From contig NZ_FODY01000024.1 in the NCBI RefSeq assembly GCF_900110485.1, positions 1 through 64,000 on the forward strand: a stretch of DNA of 64,000 nucleotides. The letters run 5' to 3'. This document shows, piece by piece, positions 25,565 through 34,829 of this stretch. How positions within the stretch are numbered: the first letter of the stretch is position 1; each line of letters begins with the position of its first letter. The DNA comes from Propionispora vibrioides (lineage in GTDB: Bacteria > Bacillota > Negativicutes > Propionisporales > Propionisporaceae). The translations under genes and the position numbers were made by a program. Under the pieces are notes generated by a model that made no database searches, was not told the origin of the DNA, and worked only from the letters and a program-made list of their open reading frames with translations.

Positions 25565-26161
25565 TTAAATTAATTCAGAATCAATGTCTTTGCCGGAAAT
25601 GGGGAATGATGATCTAGGCTGAGCGATGCCAAACAGAAAAATATCTACCAGTTTCTCCAATTCAGAAAGCACGGTATTGCTGCACCAGATAGTTTCCAGA
25701 CAGAAGGGATCCTGAAGAATTCCGTCAACCATATTCTGCAGTAAGCTGATGTCAATGGAATGTAGACGGCCGCCAGCGATATTGACTTCAAGGGTGGCGG
25801 CAATTTTTTGCCACTGATTTTCCCGTATTGTAATGATTTGATCCCATTCAGCCGGATAATGCAGTTTCAAATCAAGAAGAGCTATCCGGCTGAATGGGGC
25901 AAGTGTCTGTTGGTATGCAAAGAGTAAGGCGGAAAGCTCAGTAGACAGTGAGTGATAAGGCAACTCATCGGTCATCTGACGGATGTTATTTAGTCTGAAG
26001 CCGACAAGTTGGCTGATCAGTTCCGTTTTACTATTAAAGTAGGAATAGAACTGGTCGGGCGAAAGGGACAGACGAGCTGTTAGTTGTTTCAGGGTAAAAG
26101 CGGCGCCCTGCTGATTGAATGCAGTCTGGGCGGCTAATAAGATTTCCCGCTGTGATAACAC
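25565..26161 (-). CDS. TetR-family regulator
   Basis: A 198-residue regulator. The N-terminal HTH is FTLKQLTARLSLSPDQFYSYFNSKTELI (about 22-49), the standard TetR layout. The C-terminal ligand domain has no recognised type. The start is GTG 26161 with AAAGGAGG about 9 bases away. It is followed by the ferredoxin gene and preceded by a Fur-like box, so it may belong to an iron- or redox-responsive unit. Its target is unknown. Confidence 0.88.
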   Translation of the reverse strand: MLSQREILLAAQTAFNQQGAAFTLKQLTARLSLSPDQFYSYFNSKTELISQLVGFRLNNIRQMTDELPYHSLSTELSALLFAYQQTLAPFSRIALLDLKLHYPAEWDQIITIRENQWQKIAATLEVNIAGGRLHSIDISLLQNMVDGILQDPFCLETIWCSNTVLSELEKLVDIFLFGIAQPRSSFPISGKDIDSELI

Positions 26162-26216
26162 AGGACTATGCCTCCTTTTGGCAACTGATGAGTTTGGAAT
26201 GCAGATTTATATATGA

Positions 26217-26231
26217 TGATAATTATTCTCA
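26217..26231 (-). promoter_or_regulatory. Fur-like box before the TetR-ferredoxin genes
   Basis: TGATAAT-T-ATTCTCA is a 7-1-7 inverted repeat with one mismatch to the Fur consensus TGATAATNATTATCA. It sits 56 bases upstream of the TetR start in an AT-rich promoter region on the minus strand. Confidence 0.6.
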
Positions 26232-26424
26232 ATTAATTTTAAAAAATAAAGAGCCTGCTACAGCCAAATGTATTTTTCGGTATCAGTATTGAACAATGCA
26301 TCAGAAATATAGCAAAGTCTAGAACAGACAGAGCGATTTGAAAAGAGGGTTGTCTGTTCTAGTAAATTCAGTGTTTAGATAGCATAGGTTTTAGTTAGAT
26401 ATGGTTTTTACCTGCCTTGAGATG

Positions 26425-27006
26425 TTAAACTTCAGCAACAACCCGGCAGGGTAGCCCTGTCAGTCCTTCATAATTGACCGGATAAGTATGCACTAAAAAC
26501 GGCTGGCCTTTAGCCACTGCAAGCAATGTATCCAGATTAGCCAGATTCTCAATCACAAAGACTCCATGATCAGCACAATACTGGTCGGCCCGGAAATGTT
26601 CGGCAGGCTTGCGGATACCAGGGAAGTCAATGCCAATCATGCTTACTCTTTTATTTACAAGATCGGTAATCAGCGCATCGGATAGTTCGAGAAGGGTTTG
26701 GAGATAGGCAGGAGTTCCAAACTTATTTTCCTTTAAGCACCCGCTGTAAAACATAATAAAATCATGTTCAGCAATTTCGTCCATATTGATATCGCCTGCT
26801 TCAATTTCTCGCTCCTTCACGTGGCTGACATCAAACAATATTCCTCTTCTTTCAGTATTCTCCAGCGGGAATTTTTTGTTCATTACGTCGAAGTGGGTGC
26901 CGATGTGCCCGAATTGAACAACAGGAGGTATTTGACCAGAAGCAGTCATACTCGACATTATTTTTAGAATTTCTTCGGTAACGGTAACTGACAGATCAAT
27001 TTTCAT
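26425..27006 (-). CDS. Cyclase-family metal hydrolase (kynurenine formamidase-like)
   Basis: A 193-residue member of the cyclase/KynB family. The metal motif H-x-GTH-x-D is present as FGHIGTHFDV (about 33-42). The later conserved part reads MIGIDFPGIRKPAEH, and HGVFVIENLANLDTL is typical. These enzymes hydrolyse amide or lactone bonds; KynB acts on N-formylkynurenine, but no tryptophan-catabolic genes are here, so the substrate is open. Ribosome site AAGGAGTG before ATG 27006. Controlled from a promoter region rich in GTTTCC half-sites. Confidence 0.85.
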   Translation of the reverse strand: MKIDLSVTVTEEILKIMSSMTASGQIPPVVQFGHIGTHFDVMNKKFPLENTERRGILFDVSHVKEREIEAGDINMDEIAEHDFIMFYSGCLKENKFGTPAYLQTLLELSDALITDLVNKRVSMIGIDFPGIRKPAEHFRADQYCADHGVFVIENLANLDTLLAVAKGQPFLVHTYPVNYEGLTGLPCRVVAEV

Positions 27007-27033
27007 TATACATCACTCCTTATAATATCGTTA

Positions 27034-27075
27034 GTTTCCTGGGAAACAATTTTATTATATGGCGATATTGTTTCC
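27034..27075 (-). promoter_or_regulatory. Operator cluster before the cyclase gene
   Basis: GTTTCC-TG-GGAAAC (27034-27047) is a 14-base palindrome. Its right half is part of a second inverted repeat GGAAACAAT (27042-27050) / ATTGTTTCC (27067-27075). Three half-sites thus cover the promoter of the minus-strand gene. The regulator is unknown. Confidence 0.55.
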
Positions 27076-27429
27076 GTGTCAACTATGAATTTGTCGACAT
27101 GGAATAATATATGTCTGACTTTGGGGGACAAGGGGGCAGGTACATTGTTCCAAAGATAAAAGAATGTTAAACTAACCTAGAAGTGATAAAAGCCAAGAGC
27201 AGTTAGCGGAAAAGAAATCTGTCCTTTTTGCAACATCTGATCGAGAGGTGTAATAGATAAAATGTAGTGGGACGAGAAACCTGTCCTCATGGCCTCGGAT
27301 CATTATTTTTTTATGCTGCGCGCGTTTCAATATCCCCAGTGTCATTTAGTCTTGCTATAATGTTATTGGGAAGAAAGACATGACAGGCCAGATAAATACA
27401 AGTATTTTAAATCCTATTTAGGTGGTGAC
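27076..27429. other. Gap before the helicase gene
   Basis: Two imperfect direct copies of AGAAAYCTGTCCT (near 27217 and 27279) are seen, and a -10-like TATAAT (about 27357-27362) probably serves the helicase gene. No coding signal. Confidence 0.4.
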
Positions 27430-29610
27430 ATGAGAATGAGCGATATATTAGCAGGGCTTAACGAGCAACAGCGACAGGCTGTAACGACTACTGAAGGCTT
27501 TATCCGTGTGATCGCCGGCGCGGGCTCCGGCAAAACGCGGGCGCTGTCCCACCGGTTCGCCTATCTGGTAAACGATATTGGCATCATGCCGGCCAACATT
27601 CTCTGCGTTACCTTTACCAATAAATCGGCGAATGAAATGAAGCAACGTATCCGCCGCCTCACCGGCGACAGCGATACAGGCTATATCAGCACGTTCCACA
27701 GCTTTTGCGTAGCCGTTTTACAAGAGGATATTAATACTGTACAGTATCCGAAGAACTTTCTCGTGCTGGACAACGCAGATATCGACGCCATGCTGAAGAT
27801 CATCTATGAGGAGCGCGGTCTCACACTGCGCCATATGACCTTTTCCAAAGCACGGGACATGATCGAAATACGCAAGATCTTCAAAGATCCCGAGTACTAT
27901 GAGCATATGATAGCGCTTCCTTTGGATAAATTGCAGCAAAGGTACCTGGATGCCGTGGAACCAGATGACATTATTTTCTGGGGTTATCTTTATCAACAAA
28001 AGAAGTGCTTCAGCCTGGACTACAACGACCTGATCAAATATGTGCTCTATATCTTCAGCGTCAACGAGGTAATTCGGTTAAAGTGGCAAAAACGGCTGGA
28101 ATACATCATGATCGATGAGTATCAGGATATCGATGAGCTGCAGTATCGCCTGATGAAGGTATTGTGTGCCTACCATCAAAACCTGTTTATTGTAGGCGAT
28201 CCGGACCAGACCATTTACACCTGGCGGGGAGCCAGCGTATGGTATATATTGAACTTTGATAAAGAGTTTTCTAATGTCCGCACCATCATGATGATGACTA
28301 ATTATCGATCTACACCGCAGATTGTGGCCGTAGCCAACTCTCTGATCGGGAACAATAAACACCGCATAAAAAAGGATTTGCTCCCGGTGCTGCCGGATGA
28401 CACCAAGGTTGTCTACCATCACGCCAAAACAGCGGAGGCGGAGGCCAAATGGATAGTGGCTGAAATCAAGCAACTCGTCGCTAATGGCATAAAGCTCGGC
28501 GACATTGCCATTCTATATCGTGCCCATTATATTTCCCGCATGCTGGAAGAGGTATTGTTGAAGGAAGAGGTACCGTACAAAATTTATAGCGGCGTACAGT
28601 TTTTCAACCGTATGGAGATCAAGGATGCGTTGTCATATTTGCGTCTGATAGCCTATAAGGACGACTTGTCTTTCCTGCGGATAGCCAACGTGCCCAAACG
28701 CAATATCGGTGAACGGCGCATGAAGTTTTTGCAGGACTACGCCATGCAGAATCAATGCTCGCTTTACAGTGCATTGGAACGGACAATCGATAGCGAAATT
28801 TTCAAGAGTACCAAGGCACAGCAGTTCGTAGCCCTGATCGAACGATTTTCGGCAGGCTATCAGGGGTTGCCTGTCTCCGAACTGTTGAATGCGGTCCTTG
28901 ACCAGAGCGGCTATGAAGTGATGCTCCGGACAGAAGGCAGCCAGGAACGGCTGGATAATCTGGCGGAACTGAAACAGTCGGTTTATGAATATGAAATATC
29001 CTGCGGTGAGGAATGCACACTGGAAGACTATCTTGCCCATGTGGCGCTGCTGACAAACACTGATGCTCTTTCCGGTCAGAACTCGGTCAAGCTGATGACT
29101 GTGCACACGGCCAAAGGGCTGGAGTTTCTCCATGTGTTTCTTTGCGGACTGGCGGAAGGCGTGTTCCCGTCGAGGAAGACTGCCACGCTCGAGGGAATGG
29201 AGGAGGAGCGCCGCCTGGCCTTCGTCGCTTTTACCCGGGCCCCAAAAGCACTGTTTATCACCGATGCGGAAGGACGTAATTTTGACGGTTCGCATCGTTA
29301 TCCGTCCCGCTTTATCTTTAATGTGGACAAGGCGCTGCTTGTCTACACAAATGAATTGGACGACAGTCTGGTATATGAAACAAACTGGAATATCACCAGT
29401 AGTGAAAAGATGTTGGCAGCGCAAGCTTCCGGGCCTGTCTTCAAGCCGGGTGACCGGATTGTTCACAGCATACTGGGGAGCGGAGCCGTGATCGATATTG
29501 AATACGACAAAGCCGCTTACGTGATCAAGTTCGATGACCTCGGGACAATGCGAAAAATCAATTTTAAAGCAAAGCTTGAGGCAGAGAGTGCTTTCAACGG
29601 AAACAAGTGA
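27430..29610 (+). CDS. UvrD/PcrA/Rep-type ATP-dependent DNA helicase
   Basis: A 726-residue superfamily 1A 3'-5' helicase. Motif Q/I: LNEQQRQAV and AGAGSGKTRALSHR. Motif II: IDEYQDID. Motif III: VGDPDQTIYTWRGA. Motif IV/V/VI: NYRSTPQI, VKLMTVHTAKGLEF and EERRLAFVAFTRA. The C-terminal tail (about 675-722, GDRIVHSILGSGAVIDIE) is the Tudor-like PcrA tail that contacts RNA polymerase. It is somewhat shorter than PcrA (about 740) and may be a second paralogue. No LexA box was seen. Start ATG 27430, ribosome site GGTGGTG. Confidence 0.93.
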   Translation: MRMSDILAGLNEQQRQAVTTTEGFIRVIAGAGSGKTRALSHRFAYLVNDIGIMPANILCVTFTNKSANEMKQRIRRLTGDSDTGYISTFHSFCVAVLQEDINTVQYPKNFLVLDNADIDAMLKIIYEERGLTLRHMTFSKARDMIEIRKIFKDPEYYEHMIALPLDKLQQRYLDAVEPDDIIFWGYLYQQKKCFSLDYNDLIKYVLYIFSVNEVIRLKWQKRLEYIMIDEYQDIDELQYRLMKVLCAYHQNLFIVGDPDQTIYTWRGASVWYILNFDKEFSNVRTIMMMTNYRSTPQIVAVANSLIGNNKHRIKKDLLPVLPDDTKVVYHHAKTAEAEAKWIVAEIKQLVANGIKLGDIAILYRAHYISRMLEEVLLKEEVPYKIYSGVQFFNRMEIKDALSYLRLIAYKDDLSFLRIANVPKRNIGERRMKFLQDYAMQNQCSLYSALERTIDSEIFKSTKAQQFVALIERFSAGYQGLPVSELLNAVLDQSGYEVMLRTEGSQERLDNLAELKQSVYEYEISCGEECTLEDYLAHVALLTNTDALSGQNSVKLMTVHTAKGLEFLHVFLCGLAEGVFPSRKTATLEGMEEERRLAFVAFTRAPKALFITDAEGRNFDGSHRYPSRFIFNVDKALLVYTNELDDSLVYETNWNITSSEKMLAAQASGPVFKPGDRIVHSILGSGAVIDIEYDKAAYVIKFDDLGTMRKINFKAKLEAESAFNGNK

Positions 29611-29799
29611 ATTATAACGTGGTAGTAGCCTATGGCTTTTTATCAGCCGTTATTTTACCGTATCATTTCCTATCGAGGGCGTAGCATTTCTAGGTCTCAA
29701 GGAATAATTATTTAACCTTGCACTATAATGGTATAGCGAATAAAAATAAGGACAAAAAAATGTGGTCATGATACAATAATAAAATATTAATAAAAAATA

Positions 29800-29960
29800 T
29801 TTTTTCAAGCTTGGAAAGGTAGCTAGGGTTCCGCCTTTTATGAGGGCTGCGACCGAGCGCTACAGCCGCTTTGCGGGGGCACCTATTGGCACAAAAAGCC
29901 CGAGGGGGATAGCTTGGCGTATTTACGTGCGTCAAGATATCTCTCCGGGCTTATTTTTTT
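29800..29960 (+). ncRNA. ykkC-class riboswitch with overlapping terminator
   Basis: The hallmark CTAGGGTTCCG is at 29823-29833. P2-like GGCTG...CAGCC (29845-29867) encloses a CGACCGAG loop as in ykkC RNAs. The 3' aptamer part reads GGCACAAAAAGCCCGAG (29888-29904). P1 is AGCTA (29821-29825) with TAGCT (29910-29914). AAGCCCG (29896-29902) of the aptamer can instead pair with CGGGCTT (29946-29952) to form a terminator with ATTTTTTTT, so a ligand-bound aptamer would allow transcription (ON switch). The gene controlled encodes a Nudix enzyme, which points to the nucleotide-sensing ykkC subtype 2 rather than guanidine. Confidence 0.8.
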
Positions 29961-29980
29961 TAAGAAGGGATTGAGTGTTT

Positions 29981-31219
29981 ATGATTGCCGATCAATATGA
30001 CGTTTTTCTGTTTGACCTTGACGGTGTAATTTATCGTGAGGATGCTGTTTTGGCAGGAAGCAGAAGGTGTATTAGAAAACTTCGGGCACTGGGGAAAAAA
30101 GTTTATTTCTTGACGAATGATCCGCGACCAACTAGACAAGAGTTATGCGATCGCCTAAATTCAATGAAGATAGCAGTGTCACAAGAAGAAATAATTACTT
30201 CTGGTTGGGCGACTGCTCAGTATCTAGCTGAAAATAATATCTCAGATGTTTTTGCAATTGCCACCGAAGGATTTATTAGCGAATTGGAGGCCCTTGGTAT
30301 TAGAACAAAAAATGACGGTAGTTGCCAAGCCGTTGTAGCTGGTTATAATGAAAATACGAATTTTGCGCAAATTCAGCAGGCAATAAGACATCTAGAGAAA
30401 GGCGCACGGTTTATTGCTACCAATGCTGATCAATCATTTCCAGGGCAAAATGGCCGGTGCATTGCGACAGGGGCAATTGCTGGAATGATCCGTATGGTTA
30501 GTGGAAAACAACCGCTTATTATCGGTAAGCCCTACTCTTATATTTTCTCGATTGCTTTCAGGAGAATTGTCCCTGATTCACGGGTGGTCATGATTGGCGA
30601 TAGCCTGGAAACAGATATCTTAGGAGCACATCAACAAGGAATTGATGCTATCCTTTTATCCAAAGATGAGTTGCGTTTTCCGTCAAAGTACGATTATCGG
30701 ATACCAGATAAGATTATTCCTACTCTTTTGGATTTGTTTAAGCCTGATATTGAAGTGGAGAAGTGGAGAAATCCGGGTTTTTTATGGCCGGATGCTGTAA
30801 AACCCGGAGTAGCGGCAGTAATATTCAATGCACAGCGTCAGGTACTATTGGTTAGACGTAATGACAATGGCTTGTGGAGTCTTCCTTCAGGACATCTGGA
30901 AATTGGTGAAACGGTTGTAGAGGCAATTAAACGGGAAATACAAGAAGAGACAGGGTTGATTGTGGACGTGGAGAAACTAATAGGTGTCTATTCAGATCCC
31001 GTTTCGCAAGTTTTTTCTTATCCGTCTGGTGGTACTACTCACTTCATTACCTTGAGTTTTTTATGTTATATAACAGGTGGATGTATGCAAGCGGACTATG
31101 GTGAGATTGCGGAAGTTGCTTTCTTCGATACAAGTCATTTACCAACCAATATGCTAAAAATGCATCCACAATGGCTAACAGATGCATTGGCTGACCAAAG
31201 TTTTTCTTTTTTTCGATAA
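29981..31219 (+). CDS. HAD-IIA phosphatase fused to a Nudix hydrolase
   Basis: A 412-residue two-enzyme protein. Residues 1-255 are a NagD-type HAD-IIA phosphatase: FLFDLDGVIYRE carries the nucleophile Asp, FLTNDPRPTRQ is motif II, and VMIGDSLETDILGAHQQG is motif IV. Residues about 275-410 are a Nudix domain with the full box GHLEIGETVVEAIKREIQEE... (304-326). Together they could hydrolyse a nucleoside diphosphate compound and then remove phosphate from the product. AGAAGGGA fits ATG 29981 (GTG 29975 is too close). Expression depends on the upstream ykkC-class riboswitch. Confidence 0.9.
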   Translation: MIADQYDVFLFDLDGVIYREDAVLAGSRRCIRKLRALGKKVYFLTNDPRPTRQELCDRLNSMKIAVSQEEIITSGWATAQYLAENNISDVFAIATEGFISELEALGIRTKNDGSCQAVVAGYNENTNFAQIQQAIRHLEKGARFIATNADQSFPGQNGRCIATGAIAGMIRMVSGKQPLIIGKPYSYIFSIAFRRIVPDSRVVMIGDSLETDILGAHQQGIDAILLSKDELRFPSKYDYRIPDKIIPTLLDLFKPDIEVEKWRNPGFLWPDAVKPGVAAVIFNAQRQVLLVRRNDNGLWSLPSGHLEIGETVVEAIKREIQEETGLIVDVEKLIGVYSDPVSQVFSYPSGGTTHFITLSFLCYITGGCMQADYGEIAEVAFFDTSHLPTNMLKMHPQWLTDALADQSFSFFR

Positions 31220-31300
31220 AACGAGGCCGTTACGTACCAACCGGTCCAGTCAGGTGGAGGACGTCTTCGGGGTACTCTTTTTTTCTTCCTTTTTTCCCAA

Positions 31301-31353
31301 AAAAGAGCGTGTTGCATTGTGTTTTTAAAAAACGTTTTGCGATATGCTCTTTT
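31301..31353. terminator. Two-way terminator after the HAD-Nudix gene
   Basis: AAAAGAGCGTGTTGCA (31301-31316) pairs, with GU wobbles, with TGCGATATGCTCTTTT (31338-31353). An earlier T-run (31278-31285) after a GTACC/GGTAC stem may be a first terminator. The gap 31354-31625 otherwise shows only an AT-rich promoter area. Confidence 0.65.
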
Positions 31354-31625
31354 CAGTTTTTATCATGAATGCGTTTTTCGATTTAAAATCAATACCGTAA
31401 TGTGCCAGCATCTAGGCCATCCGATTCAACCTTTTGCATCTCAACATTTTCTAATTTGGAGATTTGGGGATGGACTAACGTTATCTTTATGATGGTTATC
31501 CTAGCAACCTTAACTGAAGTTTAACTGTTTGATAACTCGATAAAAAAGTAACTATGCCATAATATAACAAGGGATAAATCTTTTTATAAGCATATAAATC
31601 TTTAGATTGAAGGAGATGCTGAAAA

Positions 31626-33329
31626 ATGATAACACGACGGTATCCGATAATTGTACAACTTACAACTATTTTTGTGACGACTATTTTATTTTTTCTCGTA
31701 ATATTGGGATATGTGCTATATAGCTACTCAAACACTATAAGCGCAACAGTAGAATACAGTGATAAAGTAAACACTGCTTCGGCAAGATTAATAATGGTCA
31801 AAGATGCCCATACTGATTTTACCCGGGCGTTGTTGAATATGCGTGGTTTTCTGTTTTATGTTGACGGGGCAGCTCAATACGAACAAGGGTATCGCAAAGA
31901 TTTTGCCAATAGCTATGAGATGGTAAAAAAATATAATGAGTCTGTTCAGACTATTGATGAAGATGCCGACCGATTAGAAAAGCTGCTGGCCGAATATCTT
32001 ATTCTTGGGGATAACGTGATAGCAGGCAAAAAAAATAATAATCCTGATCTGAACAACCTGATAAGTAGGGGGCGACAATTAGTTGAGCAAATCGATGCTC
32101 AATTTGTAGTTGTAGCTCAAAAACAAAGCAATGCCATTAATGCCGACAGCCAATTTCTAATCAATCAGTCAAGAATTCAGAGGCAAATAGGGATGATGGC
32201 CGGCATAATTGTAACGATTTTAGTAATACTTATCGCGTTTATCTATAGCAGGAGAGTAACTATCCGTCTGAATAACCTAAAAACTGAGGTGTCAGCGGTT
32301 GAAGCGCTGGACTTAACCAGACCGGATTTTCACGCCACTTGTAATGATGAAATTGGCGATATGGCCGAAGCCATCATAAATATGAAGCGCGCGCTACGTG
32401 GTGTTGTTGGACAGCTTAAGAGCAGTGCCGCTACATTGGCGGCATCATCCGAAGAACTCACCGCGAACTCGGAACAGTCAGCTCAGGTTGCCAAGCAAAT
32501 TGCGGCTTCGATTACCGGTGTAGCCACCGGGGCCAACGAGCAATTAGTGGCGGCCAATGAGGCTTCCTCGGTAGTTGAACAGATGTCGGCAGGTATACAG
32601 CAAGTATCCGCCAGCACAAATCAAGTTGCCGAGCAATCTGTCCGGGCGACTGGAAAGGCACAGGAAGGCGGAAGGGCAGTTGAAGAAGCAGTTAAGCAAA
32701 TCATTCAGGTTGAAGATACTGTCAATACTTCAGCGCAGGTTGTGGCTAAACTGGGTGAGCGCTCAAAGGAAATTGGTCAGATTGTCGATACGATTTCCAG
32801 TATCGCCAGCCAAACTAACTTGCTGGCCCTTAACGCAGCCATCGAGGCAGCAAGAGCAGGCGAACAAGGAAAAGGCTTTGCTGTAGTGGCCGAGGAAGTC
32901 CGCAAGTTGGCTGAGCAATCCCAGGAAGCAGCTAAGAAGATTGCAGAACTGATTGGAGAAATCCAGGAAGACACGGATCAGGCTGTTGGAGCCATGAACG
33001 ACGGCACGAGGGAAGTAAAAGCCGGAGCTGAGGTAGTTCATTCTGCGGGAATAGCTTTCCGTGAAATCATAGATATGGTGTCACATGTATCAAGCCAAAT
33101 GAGCGAGAGTTCCACGGCCATTCAGCAAATAGCTAACGAAAGTCAGCAGATTGTGGGAACGGTCAAAACGATTGATAACCTCAGCAAGATGTCATCTGGA
33201 GAGGCTCAAAATGTCTCGGCGGCCACCGAGCAGCAACTGGCCTCAATAGAAGAAATTGCGGTTTCCAGTGAAGCGCTGTCCAAGCTGGCGCAAGAACTCC
33301 AGGCCGAGGTGGCTAAGTTTCGCGTATGA
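31626..33329 (+). CDS. Methyl-accepting chemotaxis protein
   Basis: A 567-residue chemoreceptor. TM1 at about 11-32, a periplasmic four-helix-type sensor domain (about 33-187), TM2 (about 190-210), HAMP (about 211-263), and the long cytoplasmic signalling hairpin with the conserved tip [20 protein letters not shown] and [19 protein letters not shown] (about 395-440). It lacks the C-terminal CheR-binding pentapeptide. The ligand is unknown. Gene stands alone, start ATG 31626 with ribosome site AAGGAG, closed by two hairpins. Confidence 0.93.
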   Translation: MITRRYPIIVQLTTIFVTTILFFLVILGYVLYSYSNTISATVEYSDKVNTASARLIMVKDAHTDFTRALLNMRGFLFYVDGAAQYEQGYRKDFANSYEMVKKYNESVQTIDEDADRLEKLLAEYLILGDNVIAGKKNNNPDLNNLISRGRQLVEQIDAQFVVVAQKQSNAINADSQFLINQSRIQRQIGMMAGIIVTILVILIAFIYSRRVTIRLNNLKTEVSAVEALDLTRPDFHATCNDEIGDMAEAIINMKRALRGVVGQLKSSAATLAASSEELTANSEQSAQVAKQIAASITGVATGANEQLVAANEASSVVEQMSAGIQQVSASTNQVAEQSVRATGKAQEGGRAVEEAVKQIIQVEDTVNTSAQVVAKLGERSKEIGQIVDTISSIASQTNLLALNAAIEAARAGEQGKGFAVVAEEVRKLAEQSQEAAKKIAELIGEIQEDTDQAVGAMNDGTREVKAGAEVVHSAGIAFREIIDMVSHVSSQMSESSTAIQQIANESQQIVGTVKTIDNLSKMSSGEAQNVSAATEQQLASIEEIAVSSEALSKLAQELQAEVAKFRV

Positions 33330-33491
33330 AATGATAGCGAGGATGTTTTTCCCGACTCATGATTTTCTTTGACTTCGAGTCTTTCATTATTCACACCCTT
33401 ATTAAATCCCGTAGAACCTTTGCCTATTTATGGGAGAATATGAATCGATTACAACTAGCGCAGCTATGACAGTACATACTGAATTTGGGTG

Positions 33492-33522
33492 GGACTTATT
33501 TGTTATTTCCTGGAAATAAGTC
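33492..33522 (+). terminator. Hairpin after the chemoreceptor gene
   Basis: GACTTATTT (33493-33501) with AAATAAGTC (33514-33522). No T-run of its own; the second hairpin follows. Confidence 0.4.
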
Positions 33523-33540
33523 ATACGTTGTTTAATATTT

Positions 33541-33577
33541 AGCGCATACAATTGAGTTGTACGCGCTACTTTTATGG
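33541..33577 (+). terminator. Terminator-like hairpin
   Basis: AGCGC-a-TACAA (33541-33551) pairs with TTGTA-c-GCGCT (33557-33567), then ACTTTTATG. A reading frame for 73 residues begins inside this stem and is therefore doubtful. Confidence 0.55.
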
Positions 33578-33820
33578 GTACTACTCCTCACTATTCTTCT
33601 GTTGTTCGCGGGCTCATCAGTTTTTTATAACGCTGATTCCTTTTTGATCCACTGTAGCTGGGAAGTTGCCGTTGTTTTAATGTTTTTTTGCTCACAAGAC
33701 AATTGTCAAGATTGTCGGCTGTGGTCATGGCTGATCAAGCAAGGTCTGAATTACATTGATGAAGATGGGGTACAATGACTGTGAATGCCTATCGATACCA
33801 GATATTAAAACAACTAGGGG

Positions 33821-33846
33821 TAGTTTAGTATACACTAGATAAACTA
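33821..33846 (+). promoter_or_regulatory. Inverted repeat before the YraQ-type permease gene
   Basis: TAGTTTA (33821-33827) and TAAACTA (33840-33846), enclosing TAGTATACACTA. It faintly resembles the Zur-like boxes further right but is two bases shorter in the core. Confidence 0.4.
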
Positions 33847-33872
33847 TTTGTTACGAATCAGGAGGGGGAACC

Positions 33873-34829
33873 CTGTATTCTAAATTACTTCCGCCTATTT
33901 CCAATCTAATGGATAAAGTCACATGGGCTGATCTCGTAAACTTTAAAATGATATTTTTTAGCGTTATCATCGAAGCATTACCCTTTATTTTGGTTGGAGT
34001 CTTTGTTTCGTCCGTGCTCAATTTGTTTTTGTCAGAAGAACTCATCCAGAAATTATTGCCGCAAAATCGGGTTTTGGGCATTATTATCGCCAGTATATTA
34101 GGCATATTACTGCCGCTATGTGAATGCGGAATAGTTCCGGTTACCAGGAGGCTGGTTCAAAAGGGAGTACCGGTTTCTGTTGCTGCGACGTTCATGCTTG
34201 CTACTCCCATTATTAACCCGGTCGTTCTTTTAGCCACTTCCGTGGCATTCAGTTTAAATCCCAAGATGGTTTGGCTGAGGCTTGGCGTAGCCTTCTTGGT
34301 TTCGATTGTTACCGGGATAGTATTAAGTTTTGTATTAAAGGATAACCAATTAAAAGAGAACTCTGACCTGCATTGTGATTGCTGTTCAGGGCACATGGCA
34401 AAGTCTGACTCTATCGTTGGCAACCTTTTTTATCTTCTAAAAGGAGCTTGCAGTGAGTTTTTTGAAATGGGAAAGTTTCTTATTGCCGGAGCTTTTTTAA
34501 GTGCCATAGCCCAGACGACAATCCCCTATTCGTCCCTGTCCACAGTCGGACAAGCCCCATTTCTATCTATTATCGTGATGATGGTGTTTGCATTTTTTGT
34601 TTCCGTATGTTCTTCGGCTGATGCTTTTATTGCAGCTTCCTTTGGGTCAAGTTTTACGACAGGAGCTCTTATCGCATTTATGGTGTTTGGACCGATGATT
34701 GACTTGAAAAACACGTTGATGCTTTATCATTCGTTTCGCCTTCGTTTTGTATTAACCTTGATCATTGTGGCTGTTTTTCTGTGTGTTAGTCTTTCCTATT
34801 TAAGCAACTTGCTGGTAGGAGGGGTGTAA
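33873..34829 (+). CDS. YraQ/ArsP-type permease (DUF318)
   Basis: A polytopic membrane protein of about 318 residues. Family signs: IIEALPFILVGVFVSS, ILLPLCECGIVPVTRRL with the conserved CECG motif, LATPIINPVVLLAT, and VCSSADAFIAASF. Such permeases are linked to metal or metalloid movement; with a TIGR03943 partner they form the YcgR/YcgQ-like pair that is Zur-controlled in Bacillus. ATG 33909 has no ribosome site. GGAGGGGG at 33861-33868 is correctly placed for an in-frame CTG at 33873, giving twelve extra residues, and that start is used here. Confidence 0.85.
   Translation: MYSKLLPPISNLMDKVTWADLVNFKMIFFSVIIEALPFILVGVFVSSVLNLFLSEELIQKLLPQNRVLGIIIASILGILLPLCECGIVPVTRRLVQKGVPVSVAATFMLATPIINPVVLLATSVAFSLNPKMVWLRLGVAFLVSIVTGIVLSFVLKDNQLKENSDLHCDCCSGHMAKSDSIVGNLFYLLKGACSEFFEMGKFLIAGAFLSAIAQTTIPYSSLSTVGQAPFLSIIVMMVFAFFVSVCSSADAFIAASFGSSFTTGALIAFMVFGPMIDLKNTLMLYHSFRLRFVLTLIIVAVFLCVSLSYLSNLLVGGV

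Noticed and set aside
28633-29466. Long minus-strand frame of 277 codons inside the helicase gene
   Set aside because: A shadow of the helicase; all SF1 helicase motifs are on the plus strand.
29800-29960. Guanidine-I as the ligand class for the ykkC-like RNA
   Set aside because: The downstream Nudix fusion and loop differences favour a nucleotide-sensing variant; not excluded without a covariance search.
33557-33778. 73-codon frame with a hydrophobic start after the chemoreceptor
   Set aside because: Begins inside a terminator stem with TTG and has no ribosome site; kept only as a doubtful possibility.
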